A stretch of DNA of 37,744 bases, from NCBI GenBank assembly GCA_900541125.1, contig UQIK01000025.1, positions 1 to 37,744 of the forward strand, in the 5' to 3' direction. The stretch is from an uncultured Collinsella sp. Lineage in GTDB: Bacteria > Actinomycetota > Coriobacteriia > Coriobacteriales > Coriobacteriaceae. Position 1 is the first letter of the stretch. Every line of letters begins with the position of its first letter. This document shows positions 16,936-24,588 of the stretch, piece after piece. A model generated the notes under the pieces. That model was not told where the DNA came from. It saw only the letters and a program-made list of their open reading frames with translations, and made no database searches. The position numbers were made by a program, and so were the translations under genes.

Positions 16936-17160
16936 GCTCGCCAACATATTTCGAGATGTTCGGCTAGCATGCTAAGAAAGCCACCTTGAGAAGCATTAGA
17001 ACTGTTCATATTTGTACTTTATCGTGTCAAATACCGCGAGAATCAGTTCTTCCTCTACGGGAGTTCCTGCAGAATCAGTTTTATCTAAAGTTATATTGAG
17101 CATTGCTGCAGCCAATCTGGCACATCGGTGGCCGAATAAGTCGAAAAATGTAGGTGGACA
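16936..17160. repeat. Inverted-repeat-bounded short element (copies A and B)
   Basis: Copy A (about 16936-16968, minus sense) and copy B (about 17127-17160, plus sense) share the pattern GGCCGAA..CTCGAAAAATGT.GGTGG. They face each other across about 160 bp. The interior holds a possible short reading frame on the minus strand (TTG at 17196 to 16996) ending DTIKYKYEQF, which I cannot assign and which may be a remnant. Confidence 0.5.
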
Positions 17161-17176
17161 TCCGCAGAGATCGCCT

Positions 17177-18607
17177 TTAGAAGAGCGAATTCTCAATTAG
17201 ATCAATAATCGTGTCGTCTTCCGTGCGGTTTTCATCGATTTTTGCGAACATGTCGCATTCCCAAGCCCCATTGATTTCCTCAGCAAGGGCCCCGACGTGT
17301 TGCATGTCGTCGGGTTCGGGCACATCGTTGATGCTCGGGTCATCAGCTTGCGGATATTGGCTTGCAATTTCGCGCTTGGCGGCCTCTTCTTCTTTGAGTG
17401 TCTCCAGGACGCGGCGACCGTATTCGAAGTAGCGCCGCAAGACAAATTGACGAAGAGTTTCTTGCAGGATGGCGAAGTTATCCGGGAGTCGACCGGGCCA
17501 TATCTTCTCGCGAATGCGAATCGCTTCCATGACCCGTTTAAAAGCGGACTGCTTGAAAAACGAATGACGATTAACTGTGATAACGGCATATCCCATGTTT
17601 CGCAGCGTGTTTCGGCGCTCCTCGTCAATTGATTGCTGCTCGGGTTCGTCGTGGTAAAAGCCGTTGTATTCGATATCGGTCATCGAATTTTCGAGCAGCG
17701 CGTCGAGGTAGAAAACCGTCCGTCGCGTTAGGGCGGCGTATCTTTTGGGGACTGGGATCGGATAATCCGTTTTGATAGCGCGTATGGCTAAGCCACCCAT
17801 TGACTTGGGCATTGTCAGCATCATGACAAACGCCGTTTCGAGTGGGGAGCGACAGCCTTCGTGTACATAAGAAAGTGCCTTAAGTGCTTTATTAGATCCA
17901 CGATACCCCGGTGCCTCTGAAAAGAAGGCTCTGAGCTCTTCAACGCTGGTTAGGGCTGGGCGCTCGCGATATTGAGTTTCGTCGGACGTTCCAAGCGCGT
18001 AGGAGCCGCAGATTTCAAAGTAATACTCAACGAGCTCCGAAAGGTTGAGGTCGGCTGTTGCTTCTAACGCGCACAGCTTGATATCGACGATGTAGACGTT
18101 CGGCTCGAGTTCTAGGTAGCTTTCTGCATCAAACGTATAGCGCGTGCAGTGGCAGATGCAGCCCTTGCGGTGCCTTTTGGCATTATTGGAAAACGTCAGC
18201 ACATGGATACGTTCAGAATCGACATTCTTTCTGTTGAGCCATGCTCGTGCCGCTTCCAGGTCGGACGTGGTCGGCGCAGACACCCTGATCTTTTCCATAG
18301 GTATGGGACCGGTCGCGTAGCTTGCGAGCGAGTTGGCTGTTTGGTATACAGCGCGTGCCGTGGTATGTGACAGAATGATTCCCATACGCGCATGATGGCA
18401 TAGCGGACGCCGCATACGCCCGAAACTTCGGGCAACGGTATTGGGGCGCGGCTTATCTTCTGCGAACGGTGGGTTTTTGAGCTGTCGTATTGAGGGAGCA
18501 GCTTTGGCTGGGGAGGTTTCTGCCGGCTGCCCCTTTTTGATGAACTTTAGTTGCGGATTCGTAGCTTCTAAGCGTTTTTGCCGACCGCTCAGATGCCTCA
18601 CCAACAT
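17177..18607 (-). CDS. AbiEi/DUF559-like protein with PD-(D/E)XK nuclease fold
   Basis: I do not recognise a named protein. The middle and C-terminal parts follow the plan of actinobacterial AbiEi-like/DUF559 proteins: SHTTA (80-84, compare SHxTAA); a cysteine cluster CICHC (150-154); a helical stretch ALEATADLNLSELVEYY (180-196); then a Vsr/DUF559-like fold with Glu257 in SPLETA, Asp302 in FYLDALLE, Glu313 in IEYNG and DEERRNTLRNMGYAV (328-342). In this fold these are candidate catalytic residues, with Asn replacing the usual Lys/Asp/His after Glu. No AbiEii toxin is adjacent. Base composition is visibly poorer in G/C than neighbours, suggesting transfer. The start is uncertain: 18607 lies in a repeat without a ribosome site, and Met75 (18385) is a good alternative. 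Confidence 0.6.
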   Translation of the reverse strand: MLVRHLSGRQKRLEATNPQLKFIKKGQPAETSPAKAAPSIRQLKNPPFAEDKPRPNTVARSFGRMRRPLCHHARMGIILSHTTARAVYQTANSLASYATGPIPMEKIRVSAPTTSDLEAARAWLNRKNVDSERIHVLTFSNNAKRHRKGCICHCTRYTFDAESYLELEPNVYIVDIKLCALEATADLNLSELVEYYFEICGSYALGTSDETQYRERPALTSVEELRAFFSEAPGYRGSNKALKALSYVHEGCRSPLETAFVMMLTMPKSMGGLAIRAIKTDYPIPVPKRYAALTRRTVFYLDALLENSMTDIEYNGFYHDEPEQQSIDEERRNTLRNMGYAVITVNRHSFFKQSAFKRVMEAIRIREKIWPGRLPDNFAILQETLRQFVLRRYFEYGRRVLETLKEEEAAKREIASQYPQADDPSINDVPEPDDMQHVGALAEEINGAWECDMFAKIDENRTEDDTIIDLIENSLF

Positions 18608-18790
18608 AATTTGAGTTATTCGGCCTTATCCTATACAAATGGTGCGATCGCAACGTCCTATTCGAATTGATTCAGGTAGATTTATGGGGCTTGGTTGCGA
18701 AATTAAGGCGATTTTAGCTTCGATTGCGGTTCAAGGGGCCTTGACTAGTGGTTCAGCTGGCCGAACAACTCGAAAAATGTAGGTGGGCCA
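18595..18790. repeat. Inverted-repeat-bounded short element (copies C and D)
   Basis: Copy C (about 18595-18625, minus sense) and copy D (about 18758-18790, plus sense) belong to the same family as copies A and B. They enclose about 130 bp that must hold the promoter of the nuclease-fold gene, whose longest start codon lies inside copy C. I see no gene in the interior. Confidence 0.5.
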
Positions 18791-18834
18791 ACCTGCCGAC
18801 TATGTGAAGCACGCGTATTTGCTCGTTTTGATGA

Positions 18835-18870
18835 AAACTAGGGTGCAGCCATAAGGCTGCGCCCTAGTTT
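18835..18870 (-). terminator. Hairpin terminator after the exonuclease gene
   Basis: A 16-bp stem (18835-18850 with 18855-18870, one G-U pair) with a 4-nt ATAA loop lies 65 bases past the exonuclease stop codon on the minus strand, and is followed there by CATCAAAACG. The T-run is poor, but the stem is strong. Confidence 0.65.
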
Positions 18871-18935
18871 ACTGCGTGTCGGTGTGCCCAGACGGATTGC
18901 GCTGTGCCTGGCAGGCGCTCCCGCAGATGGATCGG

Positions 18936-19904
18936 TTATTTCGCGAATAGGTTCTTGAGGTTGAACTCGGCTTGGACGGTGCGGAGCATGAGGTCGGTGT
19001 CGTCCAGACCCAGATGCTGCTCGTTGGCATCGGCGGCGAGGGTGCCACGGCGGCGCGCCCAGTTCTCGAGCGCGGCGGGCGCGGACTCGCGGGGGAGCGA
19101 GCGCACGTCGGCGTCCAAGCTGCGGCAGATCTGGCGCGAGTCGATGACGATAATCTTGCCGGCGCGGCGTGCCTCGGCGTAACCGTCCAGATGAATTTTG
19201 AACCAGCTGTCCTCGAACGCGGCGTTATGCGCCATGTACGGGTACTTCTTCATAAGCTTGAGCAGCTGCTTCTGCAATTCCTTGTTCTCGCGGAAGGGCG
19301 TTTTGCCGTCGATGTCGTCCCAGGTGATGTGGTGGATTTTCGACAGCGGCACATCCTCGCCGCGGTAGATATCGGGCAGGCCGCAGTAGTGTGCCTCGGC
19401 GTCATGCGGCACGGCGTCGCTGGTGAGGTCCATGATTTCCCAGCCCACGTTGATGATATAGCCGCGCTCGGGTGCACGGCCGGTGGTCTCGATGTCGATA
19501 CCGAGCACGGTGCCCTGGATGGGCTTGCGGGCGTAGGCCACGCCGAGCGCGTCGCGGTCGCCGCGGATCTCGCGCATGACCGACGCGGCGGTGCGCTTTT
19601 GCATCTTACCGATGGCGGCGCAGGTGTCGGCATCGGACAGGCCGCGCGAAAGCGTCGCGGGCGTCACGTTGCGCAGGCGCGCCTCGCCAATCTGGTCGCA
19701 CAGGTCGCGGTTGCGGTCAGCCAGGTCGCGCACGGTGGCAAAGTCGAAGCTGGGGTCGCCCTCGGCGGTAAAGTACTCGGTTTCGAGCACCTTAAGGGCC
19801 TCCTCGCCCTTCTGGCGCTCGGACTCCATGGCGCCGTGATCGCCATAGATAAACATGGGAATAAACGGCTGGCGCTCGTATTCGAGTGCTTGTGAAACGT
19901 TCAT
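18936..19904 (-). CDS. DnaQ-like 3'-5' exonuclease (DEDDh)
   Basis: Exonuclease of the DnaQ/RNase T class. The 322-aa protein has an N-terminal region of about 130 residues without a recognised domain, followed by Exo I (Asp137 and Glu139 in GIDIETTG), Exo II (Asp232 in HNAAFEDSWF) and Exo III (His297 and Asp302 in HLGLDDTD), so the DEDDh catalytic set is complete. It acts on single-stranded DNA or RNA ends; the substrate is unknown. The ATG at 19904 has AAGGAGC upstream. It is transcribed divergently from the metal exporter across a 172-bp region rich in short palindromes. Confidence 0.9.
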   Translation of the reverse strand: MNVSQALEYERQPFIPMFIYGDHGAMESERQKGEEALKVLETEYFTAEGDPSFDFATVRDLADRNRDLCDQIGEARLRNVTPATLSRGLSDADTCAAIGKMQKRTAASVMREIRGDRDALGVAYARKPIQGTVLGIDIETTGRAPERGYIINVGWEIMDLTSDAVPHDAEAHYCGLPDIYRGEDVPLSKIHHITWDDIDGKTPFRENKELQKQLLKLMKKYPYMAHNAAFEDSWFKIHLDGYAEARRAGKIIVIDSRQICRSLDADVRSLPRESAPAALENWARRRGTLAADANEQHLGLDDTDLMLRTVQAEFNLKNLFAK

Positions 19905-19974
19905 ATAACTGCTCCTTGGACGGGCCGCAGCGCGCGGCTCGGGTTCATTGAGATGTGGCGAGATGATAGTTTAC

Positions 19975-20044
19975 CATGGGCAACTATTGGCATCGCGCCT
20001 AGGACAACTACAATACCCTAGTTGACCGCTAGGACTTTTACAAT
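19975..20044. promoter_or_regulatory. Candidate metal-responsive operator region of the exporter gene
   Basis: CATGGGCAACTATTG (19975-19989) matches the segment at 13340-13354 upstream of the DtxR gene at 14 of 15 positions. An imperfect inverted repeat follows (CCTAGGACAACTA at 19998-20010, TAGTTGACCGCTAGG at 20019-20033). TACAAT at 20009-20014 or at 20039-20044 could be the -10 element. Confidence 0.4.
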
Positions 20045-20076
20045 GCTGCCGAAAGACACGAAAGGTTCCATCCGTC

Positions 20077-21165
20077 ATGGATTTGCTGATTGATATTCTG
20101 CTCGACGCCGGCAAGGACACGCTCTCGCTTGTGCCGTTTTTGTTGGTGACGTATCTGGCCCTCGAGACCTTGGAGCACGTCGCGGGCGACCGCGTTAACG
20201 GGGCCATCAAGCGCGCCGGCGCCGCGGGTCCCGTGGTTGGCTCGTTGCTGGGTATGGTGCCGCAGTGCGGCTTTTCGGCCATGGCGGCAACGCTGTACGC
20301 CGGTCGCGTCGTGACCTTGGGCACGTTGGTGGCGGTGTTCCTTTCGACCTCCGACGAGATGCTGCCGCTGCTACTTGCCGAGCAGGTTCCCGTGCAGACC
20401 ATGGCGATGCTTTTGGCTTCGAAGGCACTGATCGCGCTGGTCACGGGCTTTATCGTGGACGCGGCTATCCGCGGCCTTCGTCGTAACGCTCGCGCGCATG
20501 CGGCGATTCGCCGTACCGTGCTGGGGACCGCTTCCAATCCGGCTCATGTGAACTGCGCGCACGACGACCATACCGGGGGCGACATCATTGATGAAGTGGC
20601 CGAGGCGGGCGTGAGCGCCGATCACATCCATGAGCTGTGCGAGCGCGACCATTGCGGTTGCGATGAAGACGAGGACGAGTACGAACACGGACATGGACAC
20701 GATCACGGTCATGGGGGCGAGCATGAACACCATGATGGCCACGGTCACTCCCACTCTCACGAGAGCGCGCCCCTCCTGTCGATTATTCGCAGCGCCATCT
20801 CGCACACCGTGCAGGTCTCGGTATTCATTTTTCTGGTGACGCTGATTCTGGTCGCCGTGCTCGAGACCTTCGGCGAGTCCGCGATCGAGCAGTTCCTGCG
20901 CGGCAACGAGACGCTTGCGGTCCTGGGCTCGGCGCTTGTCGGCCTGATTCCCAACTGCTCGGCCAGCGTCGTCATCACGCAACTGTACCTGGAAGGCGCG
21001 CTGCAGCTGGCCCCGATGCTCGCCGGCACGCTCATCTCTGCCGGTGTGGGCTACCTGGTGCTGTTCCGTACCAACCGCAGCGCCCGCGAAAACGTCCTGT
21101 TCCTGATCATGATGTACGTCATCGGTGCCGGCTGGGGCCTCATCCTCTCCGCCGTTGGCCTTTAA
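20077..21165 (+). CDS. Heavy-metal/manganese exporter, ArsP_2-type (PF11449-like)
   Basis: Integral membrane exporter of 362 aa with two homologous halves, each carrying a Pro-x-Cys signature: PQCGFSA (62-68) and PNCSASV (292-298). Hydrophobic helices are seen before and after each. The cytosolic or periplasmic linker (about 161-229) is extremely rich in His, Asp and Glu (GHGHDHGHG, HSHSHES) with CERDHCGC, a likely metal sensor or buffer. Family members are annotated as putative arsenic or manganese transporters; a divalent metal fits the His loop better than arsenite. Its promoter shares a motif with that of the DtxR-family gene. ATG at 20077; the ribosome site is GAAAGG. Confidence 0.83.
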   Translation: MDLLIDILLDAGKDTLSLVPFLLVTYLALETLEHVAGDRVNGAIKRAGAAGPVVGSLLGMVPQCGFSAMAATLYAGRVVTLGTLVAVFLSTSDEMLPLLLAEQVPVQTMAMLLASKALIALVTGFIVDAAIRGLRRNARAHAAIRRTVLGTASNPAHVNCAHDDHTGGDIIDEVAEAGVSADHIHELCERDHCGCDEDEDEYEHGHGHDHGHGGEHEHHDGHGHSHSHESAPLLSIIRSAISHTVQVSVFIFLVTLILVAVLETFGESAIEQFLRGNETLAVLGSALVGLIPNCSASVVITQLYLEGALQLAPMLAGTLISAGVGYLVLFRTNRSARENVLFLIMMYVIGAGWGLILSAVGL

Positions 21166-21266
21166 GTAGATTATTGGGACATGTCTTACGATCTACCCCT
21201 GTGACCAGGGCATTTCCGCTGCCAAAACAAAAAGGTAGATTTTTAGGCATGTCCCAAAAATCTACC
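21166..21266. repeat. Intergenic inverted repeat with ~32-bp arms (GTAGAT/GGGACATG family)
   Basis: Arms at 21166-21197 and 21234-21266 are complementary at about 27 positions and contain TGGGACATG/CATGTCCCA. The left arm begins right after the exporter stop codon, and the right arm ends 5 bases before the stop of the convergent yaiI-like gene. Confidence 0.7.
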
Positions 21267-21270
21267 TTGG

Positions 21271-21753
21271 TTAGTGCAGCAGCTCGGTGAGGTTGCGTTT
21301 AAAGCGGGCCCGGTCTTCGCTGGTAAATGCCGCCGGTCCGCGAGTGCGTCCCCCGGCGCGGCGTACCTTCTTTTCCTCGTGGCGAATAAACAACTGCATG
21401 TCGATGGTCGCCTTATCGTAGACGCGCCCGCGCACGCCGATGGCGGCGGCATCGCGCCCGAGCACCATGCTCGCCAAGCCAATGTCCTGCGTCACGACTA
21501 CGTCGCCCGCCTGCAGGCGTTCGACAATGGCAAAGTCGGCGCTGTCGGCGCCCACGCTCACATCGAGCGTCGTGACCCAAAATCCGCGTCGCGCATGCTC
21601 GACGTCGCGCGGATCGTCGCGGCGAATGTGGCGTTCCAGGTTCTGTGTGCTGTTGCCGGCGATAACGACGGCGACGCCCGCCCGCCGCGCGCAGTCAATC
21701 GACTCGCGCGTGACCGGGCAGGCGTCTGCATCAATAAAGAGCGTTCGCGGCAT
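21271..21753 (-). CDS. YaiI/YqxD family protein (UPF0178, DUF188)
   Basis: Conserved 160-aa protein with a PIN-like fold and no firmly established function. Family marks are the N-terminal FIDADACPV (acidic residues 8 and 10), the central VVTQDIGLASMVL, and RGRVYDKATIDMQL. The acidic cluster resembles a metal-dependent nuclease site, but activity is not established to my knowledge. Its ATG (21753) directly follows the stop codon of the upstream HdeD-like gene (21754), so the two form an operon with coupled translation. Confidence 0.9.
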   Translation of the reverse strand: MPRTLFIDADACPVTRESIDCARRAGVAVVIAGNSTQNLERHIRRDDPRDVEHARRGFWVTTLDVSVGADSADFAIVERLQAGDVVVTQDIGLASMVLGRDAAAIGVRGRVYDKATIDMQLFIRHEEKKVRRAGGRTRGPAAFTSEDRARFKRNLTELLH

Positions 21754-22356
21754 CTAGTGCACCAGTTTGCCAAATTGAATAGCGCGAACAATCAGCGTTA
21801 CGCCAAACACCAGCAGTGCGGCGCCGCTAAAGATGACGAGCATCTTGGCCGACCACAGCGGATAGATAAACACGAACATGCCGGCGATGATGGAGAGCGC
21901 GCCGCTCAGGATGGCGAGGGCACGGTTGGACGAAAGCTCGGACTCCAGAATGGACATGACACCTTCGACGATCCAGCCAAAGCCGGCCACGATAACCACC
22001 ATCGTGGTGAGCGTCGCGGTCGAGAAGGCCTGGTTGCGCAGGATTATGACGCCGCCCAAGATAATGAGTAGGTTGGAGATGATGCTCGTGACGCGCCAGC
22101 CGGTGGGCAGCAGTGGCTCGAAAACAGCGGTAAACAGCCTGATCGCGGCCGTGATCACAAAGTAGAAGCCCAAGACGGTCGTTAAGAAGACGAGGGACTT
22201 GGCGGGCGCAAACAGCAGTGCGATGCCGGCGACGAGCGCCAAGACGCCCGTGATGGCGTAAATCCAGCGCACGGCCTTGACGGCCTTGCCTGCCATGCTT
22301 TTCTCGTCAAATCCAAACTGGCTCGATTTTTGGTCATCATTCTTAAAGATGCCCAT
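21754..22356 (-). CDS. HdeD-like DUF308 membrane protein
   Basis: A 200-aa membrane protein with six hydrophobic helices arranged as three pairs (first at about 28-52: WIYAITGVLALVAGIALLF), the DUF308/HdeD pattern. E. coli HdeD is linked to acid resistance, but the biochemical function is unknown. The N-terminus before the first helix is polar and short. The start at 22356 follows GAAAGGAGAC. First gene of a two-gene operon with the YaiI-like protein. Confidence 0.85.
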   Translation of the reverse strand: MGIFKNDDQKSSQFGFDEKSMAGKAVKAVRWIYAITGVLALVAGIALLFAPAKSLVFLTTVLGFYFVITAAIRLFTAVFEPLLPTGWRVTSIISNLLIILGGVIILRNQAFSTATLTTMVVIVAGFGWIVEGVMSILESELSSNRALAILSGALSIIAGMFVFIYPLWSAKMLVIFSGAALLVFGVTLIVRAIQFGKLVH

Positions 22357-22544
22357 AATGTCTCCTTTCCGTGCGGCGTAAGCCTTGATCGTTACGACCA
22401 GTATCGCCTAAAGGCGCTGACGTATGGGTCGGGGAGGGTGAAACGTAACCCAAAGGCCCCGAATTGTTTCCGTTGTTCCCCACGTCGCGATTTTCTATTC
22501 AACAGGTGTAGAACATTGCAGCCCTGTTCGTTATTGCCTACGTT

Positions 22545-22563
22545 TTAGGTTAGATTTTCCTAA
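22545..22563. promoter_or_regulatory. DtxR/IdeR-type operator upstream of the nitroreductase gene
   Basis: TTAGGTTAGATTTTCCTAA matches the 19-bp DtxR/IdeR consensus TTAGGTTAGGCTAACCTAA at about 15 positions, with both outer half-sites nearly intact. It lies 29 bases before the nitroreductase ATG, a position where a bound repressor would block initiation. The rest of the 22357-22591 gap shows no gene. Confidence 0.6.
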
Positions 22564-22591
22564 GAACAATTGCCCGAAATTGGGGGTCCCT

Positions 22592-23263
22592 ATGAACGAA
22601 ACAGTTCCCGCGGCGCCGTCTAGCGCGGAGTCGATGGCAAAGCAAGGTTGCGAAAAGCTCGGCCTGGACACGTTTGACGCGCTGGTCCGCCGCGCCCGTA
22701 CGTGCCGTCGCTTTGACGAGTCCATGCGCGTGCCGCGCGAGTTTTTGCTCGAGCTGGCGGAACTGGCGCACCTGGCTCCCTGCGGCGCCAATGCTCAGCG
22801 TCTGCGTTTTCATGTGGTAAGCGGTTCCGAGGACTGCGCTCGCGTGTTTGACGAGCTTGCATGGGCCGGCGCGCTTAAGGACTGGTCGGGTCCTGCCGAG
22901 GGCGAGCGCCCGACCGGCTACATCGCGATTCTTGCCGAGCGCGCCGTTCCGGGCAAGCCCGCCGCTCCTATTACCGAGGTCGACACGGGCATTGCCGCGC
23001 AGACGATGATGCTCGCCGCCCGCAGCGCCACGCCCGAGGTGGCTGCCTGCATGTTCAAGGCCTTTACGCCCCACGCGATCGATGCCATGGGGCTCGATAG
23101 CGACAAGTATGAGCTCAAGCTGATCATGGCGTTTGGCGTTCCGGCCGAGACGCAGGTGATTGATGCGATCGATTCCAACCCCGACGGCTCAATTAATTAC
23201 TGGCGCGACGAGGCGCAGGTGCACCACGTACCCAAGCGCCCGCTTGCCGACGTACTGGTGTAG
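22592..23263 (+). CDS. Nitroreductase family flavoprotein
   Basis: FMN-dependent NAD(P)H oxidoreductase of 223 aa. The N-terminal RRARTCRRFDESMRVP is the family FMN-phosphate-binding start, followed by HLAPCGANAQRLRFHVV (FMN contact with the conserved Pro and Asn) and TEVDTGIAAQTMMLAARS for dimerisation and flavin binding; the C-terminal WRDEAQVHHVPKRPL is typical. The ATG at 22592 has GGGGGT upstream; a TTG at 22580 is less likely. Physiological substrate unknown. The DtxR-like box in front suggests iron- or manganese-dependent expression, as might suit a redox enzyme that mobilises metal. Confidence 0.88.
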   Translation: MNETVPAAPSSAESMAKQGCEKLGLDTFDALVRRARTCRRFDESMRVPREFLLELAELAHLAPCGANAQRLRFHVVSGSEDCARVFDELAWAGALKDWSGPAEGERPTGYIAILAERAVPGKPAAPITEVDTGIAAQTMMLAARSATPEVAACMFKAFTPHAIDAMGLDSDKYELKLIMAFGVPAETQVIDAIDSNPDGSINYWRDEAQVHHVPKRPLADVLV

Positions 23264-23295
23264 CTGAGCGTCACCGCGGTGTGATCCGGCGGTAA

Positions 23296-23330
23296 ACCAC
23301 CACAAAGGTACCTGTCCCCTTTGCGGTGGT
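23296..23330. repeat. Intergenic hairpin (CCACCACAAAGG/GTCCC family)
   Basis: Arms ACCACCACAAAGG (23296-23308) and CCTTTGCGGTGGT (23318-23330) pair at 12 of 13 positions around a loop containing CTGTCC. A half copy, CCACCACAAAGGGG, occurs just after the pckA stop codon near 37680. Confidence 0.7.
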
Positions 23331-23345
23331 GCGAGGGGAGGACGT

Positions 23346-23888
23346 GTGGCAGATTTGTATTTGGTGCGGCATGGGCAGACTGAGCTCAATGTGCAGAACA
23401 TTTTGCAGGGTGGGCGCGATTCGCCGCTTACGGCGCGCGGGCGCGAGCAGGCGCTGGCGACGCGCGCGGCGTTTGAGGCGCGTGGCGTGACCTTTGACCG
23501 TGTGTATTCCTCGCCGTTGGGCCGGGCGCGGCATACGGCTGAGCTAATTGCTGGTGAGGGCCGCTCGATAGAGCTGGTCGATGACCTGCGCGAGTGGCAT
23601 TTGGGCTCGCTGGAGGGTACATCAAATCGCGAGATGCCGCCGCAGCCCTGGGGCGATTATCCGGTGGCCTTTGGTGGCGAGTCTGAAGGCGAGCTCCAGT
23701 CGCGCATGGTCGCGGCGCTGTCCCACATCATGGCCAGGCCGCAGCACGACTGTGTGCTGGCAGTCTCCCACGGCTCTTCCTGCCAGGAGTTTCTTGAGTA
23801 TGTGACTGGCGGGGGAGAGCTACCCGACAACGGTGCCGTGCTTCATTTTGGCTATTGCGACGGTGCGTTTTCGCTCCTTGATTGGTAA
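23346..23888 (+). CDS. Histidine phosphatase family protein (first of two)
   Basis: Phosphoglycerate-mutase-like phosphatase (branch 1) of 180 aa. The phosphorylated histidine is in RHGQTELN (residues 8-15), a second basic cluster is in YSSPLGRARHTAE, the acid Glu is in LREWHLGSLEGT, and the second catalytic His is in AVSHGSS. The start is GTG at 23346 with an excellent GAGGGGAGGA just upstream. Closely similar in layout to the next gene, from which its reading frame is separated by 17 bases. Substrate unknown; roles in sugar phosphate or cofactor dephosphorylation are common. Confidence 0.88.
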   Translation: MADLYLVRHGQTELNVQNILQGGRDSPLTARGREQALATRAAFEARGVTFDRVYSSPLGRARHTAELIAGEGRSIELVDDLREWHLGSLEGTSNREMPPQPWGDYPVAFGGESEGELQSRMVAALSHIMARPQHDCVLAVSHGSSCQEFLEYVTGGGELPDNGAVLHFGYCDGAFSLLDW

Positions 23889-23905
23889 CGAACGAAAGGA
23901 CCCCT

Positions 23906-24541
23906 ATGAATAAAGACCTGTATCTGGTTCGTCATGGGCAGACAATATTCAACCTTAAGCGCATTATTCAGGGTTGGAGTGACTCACCGCTCACGCAGCT
24001 GGGATGCGACCAGGCGGCACGTGCCGGCATGTTCTTACGTGCGCGCGGCATTGAACCCGATCATGCCTACACCTCCACACTTCATCGCACCGAGCAGACT
24101 ATCGCCAACCTGTGGCCGGGCTTGGCGTACGAGCGCCTGGACGGTCTGCGTGAGTGGTTCTTTGGCGACTTTGAGGCCGAGCGCGTGATGCTTATGCCCG
24201 AGCGGCCGTGGCGAGATTTCTATCGTCAGTTTGGCGGCGAGGGCCAGATGCAGGTGCGCGAGCGCATGGCGGCGACGATAACCGATCTTATGCGACGTCC
24301 GGACCACGAGTGCGTGCTCGCGGTGAGCCACGGCTCGGCTATCAAGGAGTTTTTGGACCACGTGCGGGGCGCGGCGGCCGACGAGCGCGAACGCGTGCCG
24401 GGCAACTGCTCAGTGCTGCAGTTTGCGTTTGACGATGCGGCCGATACGTTTGAACTGGTCGAAGTCTTTACGCAGGAAGACTACGCGCGCGAGCTGGGGC
24501 TTGAACCGCTCGTGGCTACTGCGGGTCCGCAGCGCGGATAA
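23906..24541 (+). CDS. Histidine phosphatase family protein (second of two)
   Basis: A 211-aa paralogue of the preceding gene. It has RHGQTIFN, YTSTLHRTEQT, LREWFFGDFEAE and AVSHGSA in matching positions, so the catalytic set is intact. Compared with its neighbour it has a longer insert after the acid residue and an additional C-terminal stretch of about 25 residues (FTQEDYARELGLEPLV). ATG at 23906 follows GAAAGGACC; an in-frame GTG-type start at 23882 would overlap the first gene. The pair probably arose by tandem duplication and forms an operon ending at the terminator at 24589. Confidence 0.88.
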   Translation: MNKDLYLVRHGQTIFNLKRIIQGWSDSPLTQLGCDQAARAGMFLRARGIEPDHAYTSTLHRTEQTIANLWPGLAYERLDGLREWFFGDFEAERVMLMPERPWRDFYRQFGGEGQMQVRERMAATITDLMRRPDHECVLAVSHGSAIKEFLDHVRGAAADERERVPGNCSVLQFAFDDAADTFELVEVFTQEDYARELGLEPLVATAGPQRG

Positions 24542-24588
24542 CGCGAGCGCGGCGGCACGGGTCGTCGGCATAACTTCTCGACGCAAAA

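Noticed and set aside
16996..17196. 66-codon minus-strand frame ending DTIKYKYEQF
   Set aside because: Starts with TTG inside the previous gene's end, is partly made of repeat copy B, and has no ribosome site. Mentioned as a possible remnant only.
17177..18607. Complete AbiE type IV toxin-antitoxin system
   Set aside because: Only the AbiEi/DUF559-like protein is present; no AbiEii nucleotidyltransferase is adjacent on either side.
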